Source of the DNA: an uncultured Bacteroidaceae bacterium
GTDB taxonomy: Bacteria > Bacteroidota > Bacteroidia > Bacteroidales > Bacteroidaceae
Reading direction: 5' to 3'
Assembly (NCBI GenBank): GCA_934426255.1
Contig: CAKRYD010000001.1
Coordinates: forward strand, 1-64,000
DNA length: 64,000 nucleotides
Position numbers and translations under genes: made by a program. Positions within the stretch are counted from its first letter, which is position 1; every line of letters starts with the position of its first letter. A model generated the notes under the pieces. That model had not been told where the DNA came from, searched no databases, and saw only the letters and a program-made list of their open reading frames with translations. This document shows positions 7,623-16,509 of the stretch, one piece after another.

Positions 7623-8936
7623 ATGGGTTATTTGTTTACATCCGAATCAGTATCAGAAGGCCATCCTGACAAGGTGGCAGACCAAATCAGTGATGCAATT
7701 CTTGACAAGCTGTTGGCTTACGACAACCAATCGCACGTTGCGTGTGAAACGATGGTGACGACTGGTCAAGTAATCATTGCCGGAGAGGTGAGCTCTGATG
7801 CTTACATCGACATTCCTTTGGTGGCTCGCGAAACTATTCGCCGAATCGGTTATACCAAGTCGGAATATTGTTTCGATGCCGAAAGTTGCGGCGTGTTGAA
7901 TGCCGTGCATGAACAGAGCCCCGATATCAATCGTGGCGTGTCGCGTGAATCAAAAGAAGAACAAGGTGCAGGCGATCAGGGCATGATGTTCGGCTATGCT
8001 ACAAACGAGACACACAACTACATGCCTTTGCCTTTGGACTTGGCACAGCATATTATGAAAACACTATCTGCTATCCGTAAGGAAGGCCGGTGCATGACTT
8101 ATCTGCGTCCCGATGCAAAGAGTCAGGTCACAGTGGAATATGATGATTATGGGCATCCTGTACATATAGATACTGTTGTTGTTTCCACCCAGCATGATGA
8201 GTTCTTCAGCAAAGAGAATTTCGGAGGTGACCAACTGAAAGCTGACGAAGCCATGCGCCAACGTATAAGCGAAGATGTAAAGACTATTCTGATGCCGCGT
8301 GTCATAGCAGAAGTTGATGACAAGAATATATCCAAGCTTTTTGATGATAAGACCCGCTATCTGGTCAATCCGACAGGCAAGTTTGTTATTGGCGGTCCAC
8401 ACGGTGATACCGGGCTGACGGGACGCAAGATAATCGTTGACACCTATGGAGGTCGTGGCGCACATGGAGGAGGAGCCTTTTCGGGTAAAGACCCATCAAA
8501 GGTAGACCGTTCCGCTGCTTATGCTGCCAGACATATTGCCAAGAATATGGTGGCCGCCGGCGTAGCAGATGAAATGCTGGTGCAACTAAGCTATGCAATT
8601 GGCGAAGCCCAGCCGGTAAGCATCTTTGTCGATACATATGGGAAAAGCCATGTAAAGCTGACGGATGGAGAGATTGCCGAGAAAATAAAAGACTTGTTCC
8701 CTTTGACGCCCGACGGTATCATCGAAAGCCTTCAATTGCGCAAGCCTATCTACGAAGAAACTGCGGCATATGGCCACATGGGACGTGAGCCTAAAAAGGT
8801 TGTGAAGCATTTCACCAGCCGTTATAACAATGGAGCAGCAGCCAATGGACCAAAGGACATCGATGTAGAAGTGGAGCTGTTTACATGGGAAAAATTAGAT
8901 AAAGTGGCAGACATCAAAAAGGCTTTCGGGCTTTAG
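7623..8936 (+). CDS. metK: S-adenosylmethionine synthetase
   Basis: Makes S-adenosylmethionine from methionine and ATP in the cytoplasm, releasing phosphate and pyrophosphate. The 437-residue protein has the N-terminal ATP-binding motif EGHPDKVADQISDAILD, the signature hexapeptide region GAGDQGMMFGYA, and the P-loop-like GGGAFSGKDPSKVDRSAAY. The full set of three domains is present; the length is slightly greater than the E. coli enzyme (384), as is common in Bacteroidales. It has its own promoter and leader and is followed 36 bp later by a LOG-family gene on the same strand. Confidence 0.97.
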   Translation: MGYLFTSESVSEGHPDKVADQISDAILDKLLAYDNQSHVACETMVTTGQVIIAGEVSSDAYIDIPLVARETIRRIGYTKSEYCFDAESCGVLNAVHEQSPDINRGVSRESKEEQGAGDQGMMFGYATNETHNYMPLPLDLAQHIMKTLSAIRKEGRCMTYLRPDAKSQVTVEYDDYGHPVHIDTVVVSTQHDEFFSKENFGGDQLKADEAMRQRISEDVKTILMPRVIAEVDDKNISKLFDDKTRYLVNPTGKFVIGGPHGDTGLTGRKIIVDTYGGRGAHGGGAFSGKDPSKVDRSAAYAARHIAKNMVAAGVADEMLVQLSYAIGEAQPVSIFVDTYGKSHVKLTDGEIAEKIKDLFPLTPDGIIESLQLRKPIYEETAAYGHMGREPKKVVKHFTSRYNNGAAANGPKDIDVEVELFTWEKLDKVADIKKAFGL

Positions 8937-8972
8937 CAAGGTGATCCTTATAATAGCAGGCAAACAGATAAT

Positions 8973-9554
8973 ATGAGAAAAAGCGTCTGTGTATTCTGTG
9001 CATCAAGCGGCAATGTTCCCAGCAACTATATGGCAGCGGCAGCGCGCATCGGTGATTTGTGTGCTGCCGAAAAGCTATGTCTGATCAACGGGGCCGGTGA
9101 TGTCGGACTGATGGGTGCCTGCTCTGATGCCTGCCTACACCGGGGAGGCCACGTTATAGGTGTTATACCTCGCTTCATGGTTGAACGCGGATGGGGACAC
9201 AGGAGCTTGCCGGAACTGGTCATCACTGACAATATGGCTACACGTCGGCAGCGTATGCGTGAGCTTTCAGATGGGGTAATTGCTCTTCCGGGAGGCTGCG
9301 GAACTCTGGAGGAGTTGTTCGAGACCATTACACAACGTCAGATGGGCTTTTATCCTCACCCCATAATACTGCTCAATACAGGTGGCTTTTATGATGGGGT
9401 GATTGCCTGGTGGAAGCGTGCATTTGATGAAAGGTTCATGCGTCCCGATCAAGGAGACTTGCTGAGTGTGGCGCACACACCAGATGAAGCCATCCGCCTG
9501 TTCAAGACACTTCCCGATAGAAATCTGACAGAAGAAAAGCTGAAAGAAAGATGA
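8973..9554 (+). CDS. LOG-family (TIGR00730) nucleotide phosphoribohydrolase
   Basis: A 193-residue Rossmann-fold protein of the lysine-decarboxylase-like/LOG family. It carries the family signature PGGCGTLEELFE (about residues 107-118) and the arginine-rich substrate loop MATRRQRM just before it. Family members cleave nucleoside 5'-monophosphates, for example releasing cytokinin-type bases from their ribotides, and should not be called lysine decarboxylases despite older annotation. The gene overlaps the next one by 4 bp (ATGA), so the two are translationally coupled. The physiological substrate in this organism is unknown. Confidence 0.88.
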   Translation: MRKSVCVFCASSGNVPSNYMAAAARIGDLCAAEKLCLINGAGDVGLMGACSDACLHRGGHVIGVIPRFMVERGWGHRSLPELVITDNMATRRQRMRELSDGVIALPGGCGTLEELFETITQRQMGFYPHPIILLNTGGFYDGVIAWWKRAFDERFMRPDQGDLLSVAHTPDEAIRLFKTLPDRNLTEEKLKER

Positions 9555-10570
9555 AAGTCTTGCAGACGGATTCAACGGCCTATTCATTTGAAAGTGGCAT
9601 AGATACTGCCGCTCAACAGACTTTTCACCGCCCTTTGACTCCTTATCAGGCCATTCGGTTGCTTCCACGTACGGCAAGCGAGTCTGAAAAAGATGATATT
9701 GTACAGAAATACTTCAGTCCTGTCATCGTGCGCCCTTCACAGAGACCCGACACTTTATCGTTGCCCGGACTGAAGGGTAGTGTACACCCCTCAGTCTCCA
9801 TTCCGGCATATAAGAACTGCTTTTTTCAAGGCAGCGAATATCTGCATCCCGAAATTCGTGTCACGCTTAATGGCATACCTGGAGACCCCATTCCCTATCG
9901 TTTGCGTTCGGATGTATTCGTAACGGGCACACTGCTCTTGAGCTTCTTTGTTGCCATGTTCATATTGTCGCGCTCCATGCATCCGCTGGAGATGCAGTTG
10001 AAAAACCTTTTCTACAACCGCGACCGTACGCAGATATTCACATTGAAGTCAGACAGTGAGATGAAAAACCAGGCATTCATCGTGTTGCTGGCTTGCTTTT
10101 TGATGACCATACTGTTTTTCAATTACACCGAAGTGAAGATGACTTCGGTTTTCAATCAGGTGTCACCGTATGTGCTGCTCTCGGTCGACATGGCCATCTT
10201 TTTGCTTTATTACTTGTTCAAATACCTGCTTTACATCTCTGTCAACTGGACATTCTTCCCTCCACAAGCCCGTTCGCAGTGGATGAATGTCTACAATTTC
10301 ATCATTCTGGCTAAGGCACTTTGCCTGATGCCTGTGGTGCTGTTGGTCGTTTATTTCGACCTTCCGTTGCGTTTAATGCAGATTTCCGTGGCTTTCATTG
10401 TCGCATTGGCTGGGATGATGGTGGTATTCAAAGCAAAGCACATCTTTTTTGTTTATAAATTTGGCCTGCTTCATCTTTTTTTGTACTTTTGCACGCTTGA
10501 AATGGCACCCCTTCTTTTCTTGTGGAAAATGCTGGTTGCTGCCAATGAATATCTGATAGGATATACCTAA
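9551..10570 (+). CDS. DUF4271 integral membrane protein
   Basis: A 339-residue protein. The first 115 residues or so are soluble and low in conservation; the rest contains about seven hydrophobic helices (for example LLLSFFVAMFILS, AFIVLLACFLMTILFF, VLLSVDMAIFLLYYLF). It fits the Bacteroidetes-specific DUF4271 family, which commonly sits next to the uroporphyrinogen-III synthase gene, as here (15-bp gap). Function is unknown. It overlaps the LOG gene by 4 bp. Confidence 0.75.
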   Translation: MKVLQTDSTAYSFESGIDTAAQQTFHRPLTPYQAIRLLPRTASESEKDDIVQKYFSPVIVRPSQRPDTLSLPGLKGSVHPSVSIPAYKNCFFQGSEYLHPEIRVTLNGIPGDPIPYRLRSDVFVTGTLLLSFFVAMFILSRSMHPLEMQLKNLFYNRDRTQIFTLKSDSEMKNQAFIVLLACFLMTILFFNYTEVKMTSVFNQVSPYVLLSVDMAIFLLYYLFKYLLYISVNWTFFPPQARSQWMNVYNFIILAKALCLMPVVLLVVYFDLPLRLMQISVAFIVALAGMMVVFKAKHIFFVYKFGLLHLFLYFCTLEMAPLLFLWKMLVAANEYLIGYT

Positions 10571-10585
10571 AAACTGAGAGAATAA

Positions 10586-11356
10586 ATGATTAAGAAAATC
10601 CTGGTATCACAGCCAGCCCCAAGCTCCGAAAAGTCACCGTACTTTGATATTGCAAAGAAGTTTAATGTGCAAATCGACTTTCGTCCCTTGATACATGTGG
10701 AGCGTCTTTCTGCAAAAGAGTTCAGAGCTGAAAAGGTTTCCATTCTCGACCACACGGCAATCGTGTTTAATTCGCACCATGCGATAGATCATTTCTTTTC
10801 AATGTGCAAGGACTTACGCCTGACAATGCCGGATGACATGAAGTACTTCTTCATATCCGAGAAGGTGGCATTGTATGTCCAGAAGTATATACAGTATCGC
10901 AAGCGTAAAGTGTTTTTCGGCAAAACGGGCCAATGGGATGACCTCATCAATGTCATGGCTAAGTACAAGAAAGAAAAGTTCTTGATACCTCAAAGCGATG
11001 TACATCAGAACGATTTGGATAGCCGATTGGATGCAAAGGGCCTGAACCACACGGAGTGCGTGATGTATCGTACGGTGAGCACCATCCTCGATAAGGAGCA
11101 TCCGTTCGACTATGATATGGTGATTTTCTTCACTCCCAGCGGTGTCAAGTCTCTGACAGAGAACTTTCCCGGCTACCAGCAGGGCGATGTGAAGTTCGGT
11201 TGTTTCGGTGAGGCAGCCGCCAAGGCCATCAAGGACAAGGGCTATCGTTTGGACTTGAAAGCGCCATTGCCCGAGGCTCCGTCTATGACAGGTGCACTGG
11301 AGTTGTTCTTGGAAGAGAACAACGGTGCCGGGGATGCACCTCATAACAATGCCTAA
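10586..11356 (+). CDS. hemD: Uroporphyrinogen-III synthase
   Basis: A 256-residue HemD-type protein: two alternating alpha/beta domains expected to cyclise hydroxymethylbilane to uroporphyrinogen III in tetrapyrrole synthesis. Sequence signs are ILVSQPAPSSEKSPYFD at the N-terminus, HTAIVFNSHHAIDHFF in domain one, and the conserved FFTPSGVKSL segment with CFGEAAAKAIKDKGY in domain two. HemD is poorly conserved, so the call leans on these segments and on the DUF4271 neighbour usual in Bacteroidetes. No other haem genes are nearby. Confidence 0.85.
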   Translation: MIKKILVSQPAPSSEKSPYFDIAKKFNVQIDFRPLIHVERLSAKEFRAEKVSILDHTAIVFNSHHAIDHFFSMCKDLRLTMPDDMKYFFISEKVALYVQKYIQYRKRKVFFGKTGQWDDLINVMAKYKKEKFLIPQSDVHQNDLDSRLDAKGLNHTECVMYRTVSTILDKEHPFDYDMVIFFTPSGVKSLTENFPGYQQGDVKFGCFGEAAAKAIKDKGYRLDLKAPLPEAPSMTGALELFLEENNGAGDAPHNNA

Positions 11357-11435
11357 TACCTATGATTAGCATAAAGGAATGCGGCTGTGCCTTTTCGGGG
11401 TGGCGGCCGCGTTCTGATTTAAAAGCAATATAGAT

Positions 11436-11822
11436 ATGGCAGGTTGCAAGTTCAGGAAATCCGAACGTTTGGTTTCGTCGAAAGTCATTGGCGAGCTTTT
11501 CTCAAGTGGCTCGCGTTCGTTCTCGTGCTTTCCCGTCAAGGCCGTCTATCGCAAGGCTGCCGTGTCTGACGGGCATCCTCCGGTAAAGGTTCTGACAAGT
11601 GTGTCGAAGCGCCATTTCAAACATGCCGTCGACCGCAATCGTGCCAAGCGTCAGATACGCGAGGCTTACCGTCTGCACAAGGATATCCTTCCCGAAGTGT
11701 TGCATGACAAGCAGACCCATCTGTCCATAGCTTTCATCTGGATGTCGGATACACCACAGCCCACCAGCCGTGTTGCCGCAAGTGTGGAACGCTTGCTCAG
11801 AATCATCTCCGAACGCTTATGA
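11436..11822 (+). CDS. rnpA: Ribonuclease P protein component
   Basis: A 128-residue basic protein, the protein subunit of RNase P, which helps the catalytic RNA mature tRNA 5' ends. The start FRKSERLVSSKVIGELF and the RNR signature VDRNRAKRQIREAYR (about residues 64-80) are characteristic. In Bacteroidales rnpA is often found in this position with yidD rather than beside rpmH. The gap from hemD (11357-11435) has an imperfect GC-rich hairpin that may be a weak terminator. Its stop overlaps the next start by 4 bp. Confidence 0.95.
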   Translation: MAGCKFRKSERLVSSKVIGELFSSGSRSFSCFPVKAVYRKAAVSDGHPPVKVLTSVSKRHFKHAVDRNRAKRQIREAYRLHKDILPEVLHDKQTHLSIAFIWMSDTPQPTSRVAASVERLLRIISERL

Positions 11823-12058
11823 GGCCTGCCCGTTCCTTGTCTTCGCTTTTGGTGAGGCTTCTGATACTTCCCATCCGGCTATATCAGAGGTGCATATCTC
11901 CCTTTACTCCTCCTTCATGTCGCTTTGTTCCCACCTGCTCCCAATACGCCATCGAGGCTTTGCGCCGGCATGGTCCAGTCAAAGGTCTGTACTTGTCGCT
12001 GCGTCGGCTGCTTAGATGTCGTCCGGGCGGAGGCAGTGGATACGACCCTGTTCCCTGA
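11819..12058 (+). CDS. yidD: Membrane protein insertion efficiency factor YidD
   Basis: A 79-residue protein of the YidD/DUF37 family, thought to assist YidC-dependent membrane protein insertion. The core LIRLYQRCISPFTPPSCRFV followed by PTCSQYAIEALRRHGPVKG and the terminal CRPGGGSGYDPVP are diagnostic. It overlaps rnpA by 4 bp (ATGA), the usual arrangement. TatD-like hydrolase follows 15 bp later. Confidence 0.96.
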   Translation: MRPARSLSSLLVRLLILPIRLYQRCISPFTPPSCRFVPTCSQYAIEALRRHGPVKGLYLSLRRLLRCRPGGGSGYDPVP

Positions 12059-12073
12059 GATGTTTGCGTATAG

Positions 12074-12688
12074 ATGCCTATGCCCCTGTTCGACAGTCAC
12101 ACACATCGCATGGATGCCCCTATAGGCTGTGCAGTCATCAATCTGCCGATGTCGCTGCTGGAGCATCCCGAGTTGTTCCTCCCCGATGAGGGAAGGCTCT
12201 ACTCGGCCGGCATACATCCGCTTTACGAAGGTGACTGGGAGCTGGCTCTGCAGGGCCTGCAGCTGATGGCCGGGAAAGGCCTGCTGTGTGCCATAGGTGA
12301 ATGTGGTCTCGACCATCGCAACAGGGAAACACTCGACCAGCAATGCCGTTTCTTCGAGCGTCAGATGCTGTTGGCCGACCAGTCAGGCCTGCCGTTGATA
12401 ATTCATTGTGTGGGCTGCTGGGATGTCTTGCTGCGGCTCAACAAGCTGCATCCTCCCACGGCTTCCCGCATGGTGCATGGCTTCCGGGGCAAGCCTGAGC
12501 TGGCCTCGCAGCTGCTTTCTGCGGGCTTCGACCTGAGTTTCGGCCCCTATTTCAATGCTCGTTCCTACATGCTGTGCCCTCCCGAACGCCGCAGAATAGA
12601 GACCGACGATACGGGCCTTTCCATCGAAATGGTGGCAGAAAGGCAAAATGAGTGGCTCAGACGTGCCTGTTCAATGGGAAATCACTAA
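12074..12688 (+). CDS. TatD-family metal-dependent hydrolase, short form
   Basis: A 204-residue TatD-like member of the amidohydrolase superfamily, expected to be a cytoplasmic metal-dependent nuclease or hydrolase. Visible metal-site motifs are FDSHTHRMD (residues 6-14), the Glu of AIGECGLD, and the His of PLIIHCVGCWD and MVHGF; ETDD near the C-terminus supplies the last Asp. It is about 60 residues shorter than E. coli TatD, as seen in other Bacteroidetes homologues, where the N-terminal strand-helix insert is trimmed. The start at 12080 (second Met) is also possible. It lies between yidD and tyrS on the same strand. Confidence 0.85.
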   Translation: MPMPLFDSHTHRMDAPIGCAVINLPMSLLEHPELFLPDEGRLYSAGIHPLYEGDWELALQGLQLMAGKGLLCAIGECGLDHRNRETLDQQCRFFERQMLLADQSGLPLIIHCVGCWDVLLRLNKLHPPTASRMVHGFRGKPELASQLLSAGFDLSFGPYFNARSYMLCPPERRRIETDDTGLSIEMVAERQNEWLRRACSMGNH

Positions 12689-12693
12689 CTTTG
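12686..12693 (+). promoter_or_regulatory. -7 box (TAACTTTG) for tyrS
   Basis: TAnnTTTG match overlapping the stop codon of the TatD-like gene, 27 bp before the tyrS ATG. It suggests tyrS has its own promoter. Confidence 0.5.
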
Positions 12694-12719
12694 CACTATG
12701 TACATAGATTGTTAATTCG

Positions 12720-14015
12720 ATGAATTTTGTAGAAGAACTTAAGTGGCGTGGCATGCTCGCCCAAATGATGCCGGGAACTGAAGACCTGCTTCAGAGAGAG
12801 ATGGTAACCGCATATCTGGGCACCGACCCTACGGCAGATTCCCTGCACATCGGCCATTTGTGTGGCATCATGATGTTGAGACATCTGCAGCGCTGCGGCC
12901 ACAAACCCATCATACTTGTGGGAGGAGCAACGGGCATGATAGGCGACCCTTCGGGCAAGAGCCAGGAGCGCAACCTGCTCGATGCCGCTACTCTCTATCA
13001 CAACCAAGAGTGCATCAAGGCTCAGGTGTCCAGGTTCTTGGACTTCGATTCCTCCTTGCCCAATGCTGCGGAGATGGTCAACAACTACGACTGGATGAAG
13101 GATTTCACCTTCCTTGACTTCGCACGCGAGGTAGGCAAGCATATCACCGTCAACTATATGATGGCCAAGGAAAGCGTGCAGAAACGCTTGAATGGAGAAG
13201 CACGTGACGGCCTTTCGTTCACCGAATTCACCTATCAGCTGCTTCAAGGCTACGATTTTCTGCATCTGTACCGCGAGAAAGGCTGCAAACTTCAGCTGGG
13301 AGGCAACGACCAATGGGGCAACATTACCACCGGTACTGAGCTGATACGTCGCACCTTGGGTGTAGACAACGAAGCCTACGGCCTCACTTGCCCGTTGATT
13401 ACGAAAGCCGATGGCAAGAAGTTTGGCAAGACAGAAAGCGGCAACGTATGGCTTGACCCGAAGCGCACCACTCCCTATGCCTTCTATCAGTTTTGGCTCA
13501 ATGTGAGCGACGACGATGCTGAGCGTTATATCAAGATATTCACTTCGCTCTCTCACGAAGAGATAGATGCAGCCATCGAAGAGCACAAGGCCGACCCCGG
13601 ACGCCGTCTGTTGCAGAAGCGGCTGGGCGAGGAAGTGACTGTCATGGTGCACGGACGCGAGCAATACGAACTGGCCATCGAGGCTTCCAACCTGCTTTTC
13701 GGCAAGTCTACCAAGGAGAATCTGCTGAAGCTCGACGAGGCTACGTTGCTGAGTGTCTTTGACGGTGTGCCCACCTTTGAGGTGGCTCGCGACGAGATTA
13801 TCGGCTGCAAGGCTGTTGATCTGTTGGCCGAAAAGACCTCGTGTCTCCCCTCCAAGAGCGAATGCCGCAAGTTGGCCAAGGGTGGGGGCCTTAGCATCAA
13901 CAAGGAAAAGGTGGCCGACATTGAGCTCGCACTCGGCGCAGACGACCTGTTGGACGGTAAATACCTGTTGGTGCAGAAAGGCAAGAAAAACTACTTTTTG
14001 ATTATAGCCAGGTAA
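12720..14015 (+). CDS. tyrS: Tyrosyl-tRNA synthetase
   Basis: Class I aminoacyl-tRNA synthetase of 431 residues that charges tRNA-Tyr. Key motifs are the HIGH signature DSLHIGHLCG (about residues 40-50), GDPSGKSQER, the tyrosine-binding YQLLQGYDF and QLGGNDQWGN, and the KMSKS-equivalent KFGKTESG. A C-terminal S4 RNA-binding domain (about 360-431) is present. All are complete. tRNA-Gln follows downstream with its own promoter. Confidence 0.97.
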   Translation: MNFVEELKWRGMLAQMMPGTEDLLQREMVTAYLGTDPTADSLHIGHLCGIMMLRHLQRCGHKPIILVGGATGMIGDPSGKSQERNLLDAATLYHNQECIKAQVSRFLDFDSSLPNAAEMVNNYDWMKDFTFLDFAREVGKHITVNYMMAKESVQKRLNGEARDGLSFTEFTYQLLQGYDFLHLYREKGCKLQLGGNDQWGNITTGTELIRRTLGVDNEAYGLTCPLITKADGKKFGKTESGNVWLDPKRTTPYAFYQFWLNVSDDDAERYIKIFTSLSHEEIDAAIEEHKADPGRRLLQKRLGEEVTVMVHGREQYELAIEASNLLFGKSTKENLLKLDEATLLSVFDGVPTFEVARDEIIGCKAVDLLAEKTSCLPSKSECRKLAKGGGLSINKEKVADIELALGADDLLDGKYLLVQKGKKNYFLIIAR

Positions 14016-14031
14016 AAAACACTGGAATTTC

Positions 14032-14062
14032 TTTGCCGTTTGCAAAATACATCGTAATTTTG
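14032..14062 (+). promoter_or_regulatory. tRNA-Gln promoter (TTTG-N19-TAATTTTG)
   Basis: TTTG at 14032-14035 and TAATTTTG at 14055-14062 with the canonical 19-bp spacer, 32 bp before the tRNA. Confidence 0.75.
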
Positions 14063-14094
14063 CATGCGGAATGGGGTAGCCCCTTTCCTATGAT

Positions 14095-14169
14095 TGTTCC
14101 ATGGTGTAATGGTTAGCACTAGGGTTTTTGGTACCCTCAGTAGTAGTTCGAGTCTACTTGGAACAACCA
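14095..14169 (+). tRNA. tRNA-Gln (anticodon TTG)
   Basis: Full cloverleaf read by eye: acceptor stem TGTTCCA (14095-14101) with TGGAACA (14159-14165), anticodon stem AGGGT/ACCCT with loop TTTTGGT giving anticodon TTG, and T arm AGTAG-TTCGAGT-CTACT. The discriminator A is at 14166 and an encoded CCA at 14167-14169. A strong terminator follows at once. Confidence 0.95.
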
Positions 14170-14172
14170 TCT

Positions 14173-14206
14173 AAAAAGCCTTTCCGGATGTCGGAAAGGC
14201 TTTTTT
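14173..14206 (+). terminator. Intrinsic terminator after tRNA-Gln
   Basis: Perfect arms around GCCTTTCCG and CGGAAAGGC with a GATGT loop, flanked by A5 on one side and T6 on the other. It is also positioned to serve the convergent gene ending at 14226. Confidence 0.9.
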
Positions 14207-14225
14207 CGTAGCTATTGTTGTGTGA

Positions 14226-15815
14226 TTATTTCTCTTCGAGTTGGCCGATGATGCGGTGGCTGTCCACGTGCTGCACGGTGCAGCTGTTGTCGATGGCCTG
14301 GCAGGCTGCCATGGCCGAGGTCTGTCCCAATACCATAAACACGGGTTCCATGCGTATGGAGCCATAGGCTATGTGGCTGGCCGAGAGGCACACGGGCACC
14401 AGAAGGTTGGCGGCTTCCTGCTCTTTCGGGGTGATGCTTCGGTAGCTTACGTTGTATTTTCCCGGTATATATATCTGTACGTCCCCTTCATTTTTAACCA
14501 TGCCGTTGACCACAAAGCGGCCTGCGTTGTGCGAGTCCATGGTGTAAGCTGCCCAGGCTATGGGGTCTTCGGCCGTACGCTTCCGCTGGCAGTTTGCCTG
14601 GGTCATCACGTAGCGACCTATCATGCGCCGGGCCTCGCGTATGTAGAGTTGCGGGGTGAAATGTTCCGAATCGAGGTATTCATCCTTTGGATATCCCCAT
14701 TCGCCTATCTCTTTTCTGATGTGTTCGGGTATACGGGGGTCGTGTGCCACAAAGTAGAGCAGGCCCTTGGTATAGTCAAGGTGGTCGCGCACAATGCGGG
14801 CGCGTTTCTTGTAGGAAGCCTCGGGGTAGTCCCAGTTGGCCCCAATCATGTCGGTCGAAAATCCGTTACGATTGTTGATGTCGGTCTTGTCATTGGGCAT
14901 GAAGTCCCATGCAAAGGCGTCGTTGAGATTCTTCCAGGGTTCCACCTCTTTCCATCGCAGCAGCAGTTCGTATTTGGTGGAGTCGTAGCGTGCCGGCCGG
15001 GTAATGGGGATGCGGTTGGCAGGGTTGCGTGTCATGGTGATGCGGAAGTTGTAGGCCTGCACCCGCTTGTCAGCCTGTCCCTGCCGGCCCATGGGCAGTG
15101 GTGATATGCCATAGAGCAGTCCGCTCTTGGGGTTTCCTTTTTCCTTGTATGGGTCTACGCCGTCGGGGAATTGGTGCTTTTCGAGCATCTGCACGCCGTT
15201 GTAGTCTTCGCCATATGTGGCGTTGCTTTCGCGTCCCACTGTATAGCTCACGCCCGAACGTGCCATGAGGTCGCCTTCGTAGCTGCAATCGATAAACATG
15301 CGTGCGCTCACTTTGAGCTTGGGCCTATGCTGGTCGGAGGCATCTTCGAGTGTTATCTGGGTGAGCAGGTTGCCTTTTTTGGAGGCTTTTACTATACGCC
15401 TCTCCATCAGCACTGTGATATCAGCGTCGCGCAAGAAGCCCTCGAACACACTGAGAGCCACCTTGGGTTCGAACTTGAATGCCGGCTCATTGCTGCCATA
15501 GGTCTTGCCCACCCGACGGTAGAACTCAAGGGCATGTCCGCGAATGATTTCTACACGTCCTATGTCGGTAAATCCCAGTCCGCCGGCCGTGAGTCCCCCG
15601 ATGCGTCGCGAGGGTTCGATGAGTATGACGCTCTTGCCTGCCTTTTTGGCTGTATAGGCGGCCATGATTCCGCCCGAAGTGGCCCCATAGATGCAGATGT
15701 CGGCCTTGTGGGTGCCGCCGTTGTCATAGCTGTAGATGGCTGCCAGGGCGTGGGCCGGACAGGCCATAACCAGGGCAACGGTCACGATGCTGATGCTTAG
15801 GATGAGTCTTTTCAT
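14226..15815 (-). CDS. Secreted FAD-dependent oxidoreductase (FAD_oxidored family)
   Basis: A 529-residue protein with a signal peptide. I place the start at 15815 (MKRLILSISIVTVALV), because the frame upstream adds 20 polar residues. After the signal peptide comes the dinucleotide-binding motif IYGATSGGIMAAYTAKKAGK (about residues 38-57) and IGGLTAGGLGFTD, typical of the FAD_oxidored (PF12831) family found widely in Bacteroidetes, often near polysaccharide-use genes. Further FAD contacts lie near MFIDCSYEGDLMARSG. The substrate is unknown; carbohydrate or sulfated-glycan processing is only a guess. It follows the nucleosidase gene by 19 bp and probably shares its transcript; the tRNA-Gln terminator lies just past its stop. 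Confidence 0.8.
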   Translation of the reverse strand: MKRLILSISIVTVALVMACPAHALAAIYSYDNGGTHKADICIYGATSGGIMAAYTAKKAGKSVILIEPSRRIGGLTAGGLGFTDIGRVEIIRGHALEFYRRVGKTYGSNEPAFKFEPKVALSVFEGFLRDADITVLMERRIVKASKKGNLLTQITLEDASDQHRPKLKVSARMFIDCSYEGDLMARSGVSYTVGRESNATYGEDYNGVQMLEKHQFPDGVDPYKEKGNPKSGLLYGISPLPMGRQGQADKRVQAYNFRITMTRNPANRIPITRPARYDSTKYELLLRWKEVEPWKNLNDAFAWDFMPNDKTDINNRNGFSTDMIGANWDYPEASYKKRARIVRDHLDYTKGLLYFVAHDPRIPEHIRKEIGEWGYPKDEYLDSEHFTPQLYIREARRMIGRYVMTQANCQRKRTAEDPIAWAAYTMDSHNAGRFVVNGMVKNEGDVQIYIPGKYNVSYRSITPKEQEAANLLVPVCLSASHIAYGSIRMEPVFMVLGQTSAMAACQAIDNSCTVQHVDSHRIIGQLEEK

Positions 15816-15834
15816 GTTGTTTGTCTGTGTTGGT

Positions 15835-16428
15835 TTATAATGATGATGGTCTGTAATTCCTGAAATAGGCTGCAAGAGCCTTGCGGGCTGCGGCCAGTCG
15901 TGACTGCCACACTTCGACGGAGTTGCTGCCTACGATGTCGGCGATATACTTTACTGCCACAAAGGGTATGCCGGCTGCCTGGCAGGCCTGCAGCTCGGCT
16001 GTGGCTTCCATGTCTATGGCATCGGCTCCGAAATGTGTGTCGCGCGTCACGAAGTTGTCGCCCGTGCTGATGGCAAAGCTGCCGGTCTGCTCCCTGCCGT
16101 CTATAATCGATGGCAGTCCCAGGCTGCCGCCTTCCGATGCAAACTGCCACTCTATGCCGGGCAGGCCCAGCGGGGCATAGTCGCGATCTATATAGGTGGA
16201 GCCCGCAATGATGTCGCCCACCGAATGGTTGATGGTGCCGGCAGTGCCCACGTTGAGCACCAGATCGGGCTTTTCGGTATGTAGGGCATGTGTCACGGCA
16301 ATGGCGGCCTTGACCTTGCCCACCTCCGTAAACACTGTGACAAGCTCTGCTTCGGGCCAGCAGATTTCCACCTCTTCGCTGGGCAGGGCATAGGTCACTA
16401 CAATCTTCTTTCGTTTTGTTTCAGTCAT
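15835..16428 (-). CDS. MTA/SAH-type nucleosidase (PNP_UDP family)
   Basis: A 197-residue phosphorylase/nucleosidase-superfamily protein. Motifs include NVGTAGTINHSVGDI (base/ribose site), DAIDMEATAELQACQ (the Met-Glu pair that binds ribose) and VKYIADIVGSNS, whose Asp would be the general acid. It should cleave the N-glycosidic bond of methylthioadenosine, S-adenosylhomocysteine or a related nucleoside such as futalosine; the exact substrate cannot be fixed. It is shorter than E. coli MTAN (232). The start at 16428 (MTETKRKK) is preferred to the codon two residues upstream. A -7 box lies at 16451-16458. Confidence 0.8.
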   Translation of the reverse strand: MTETKRKKIVVTYALPSEEVEICWPEAELVTVFTEVGKVKAAIAVTHALHTEKPDLVLNVGTAGTINHSVGDIIAGSTYIDRDYAPLGLPGIEWQFASEGGSLGLPSIIDGREQTGSFAISTGDNFVTRDTHFGADAIDMEATAELQACQAAGIPFVAVKYIADIVGSNSVEVWQSRLAAARKALAAYFRNYRPSSL

Positions 16429-16450
16429 GCGCAATGCCTCCTGTAGGCTG

Positions 16451-16458
16451 CAAAGATA
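16451..16458 (-). promoter_or_regulatory. -7 box (TATCTTTG) for the nucleosidase operon
   Basis: TAnnTTTG match 22 bp upstream of the ATG on the minus strand; array D begins about 50 bp further upstream. Confidence 0.55.
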
Positions 16459-16509
16459 GCATTTACTTGCCTTATGTATGCCTCTTCGCGGTGATAAATC
16501 CGGCTTTTC

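Noticed and set aside
8973..9554. Lysine decarboxylase
   Set aside because: The PGGxGTxxE motif marks the LOG phosphoribohydrolase family; the old name is an annotation error.
15816..15875. N-terminal extension of the FAD-dependent oxidoreductase
   Set aside because: The extra 20 residues are polar and precede a full signal peptide; the ATG at 15815 is a better start.
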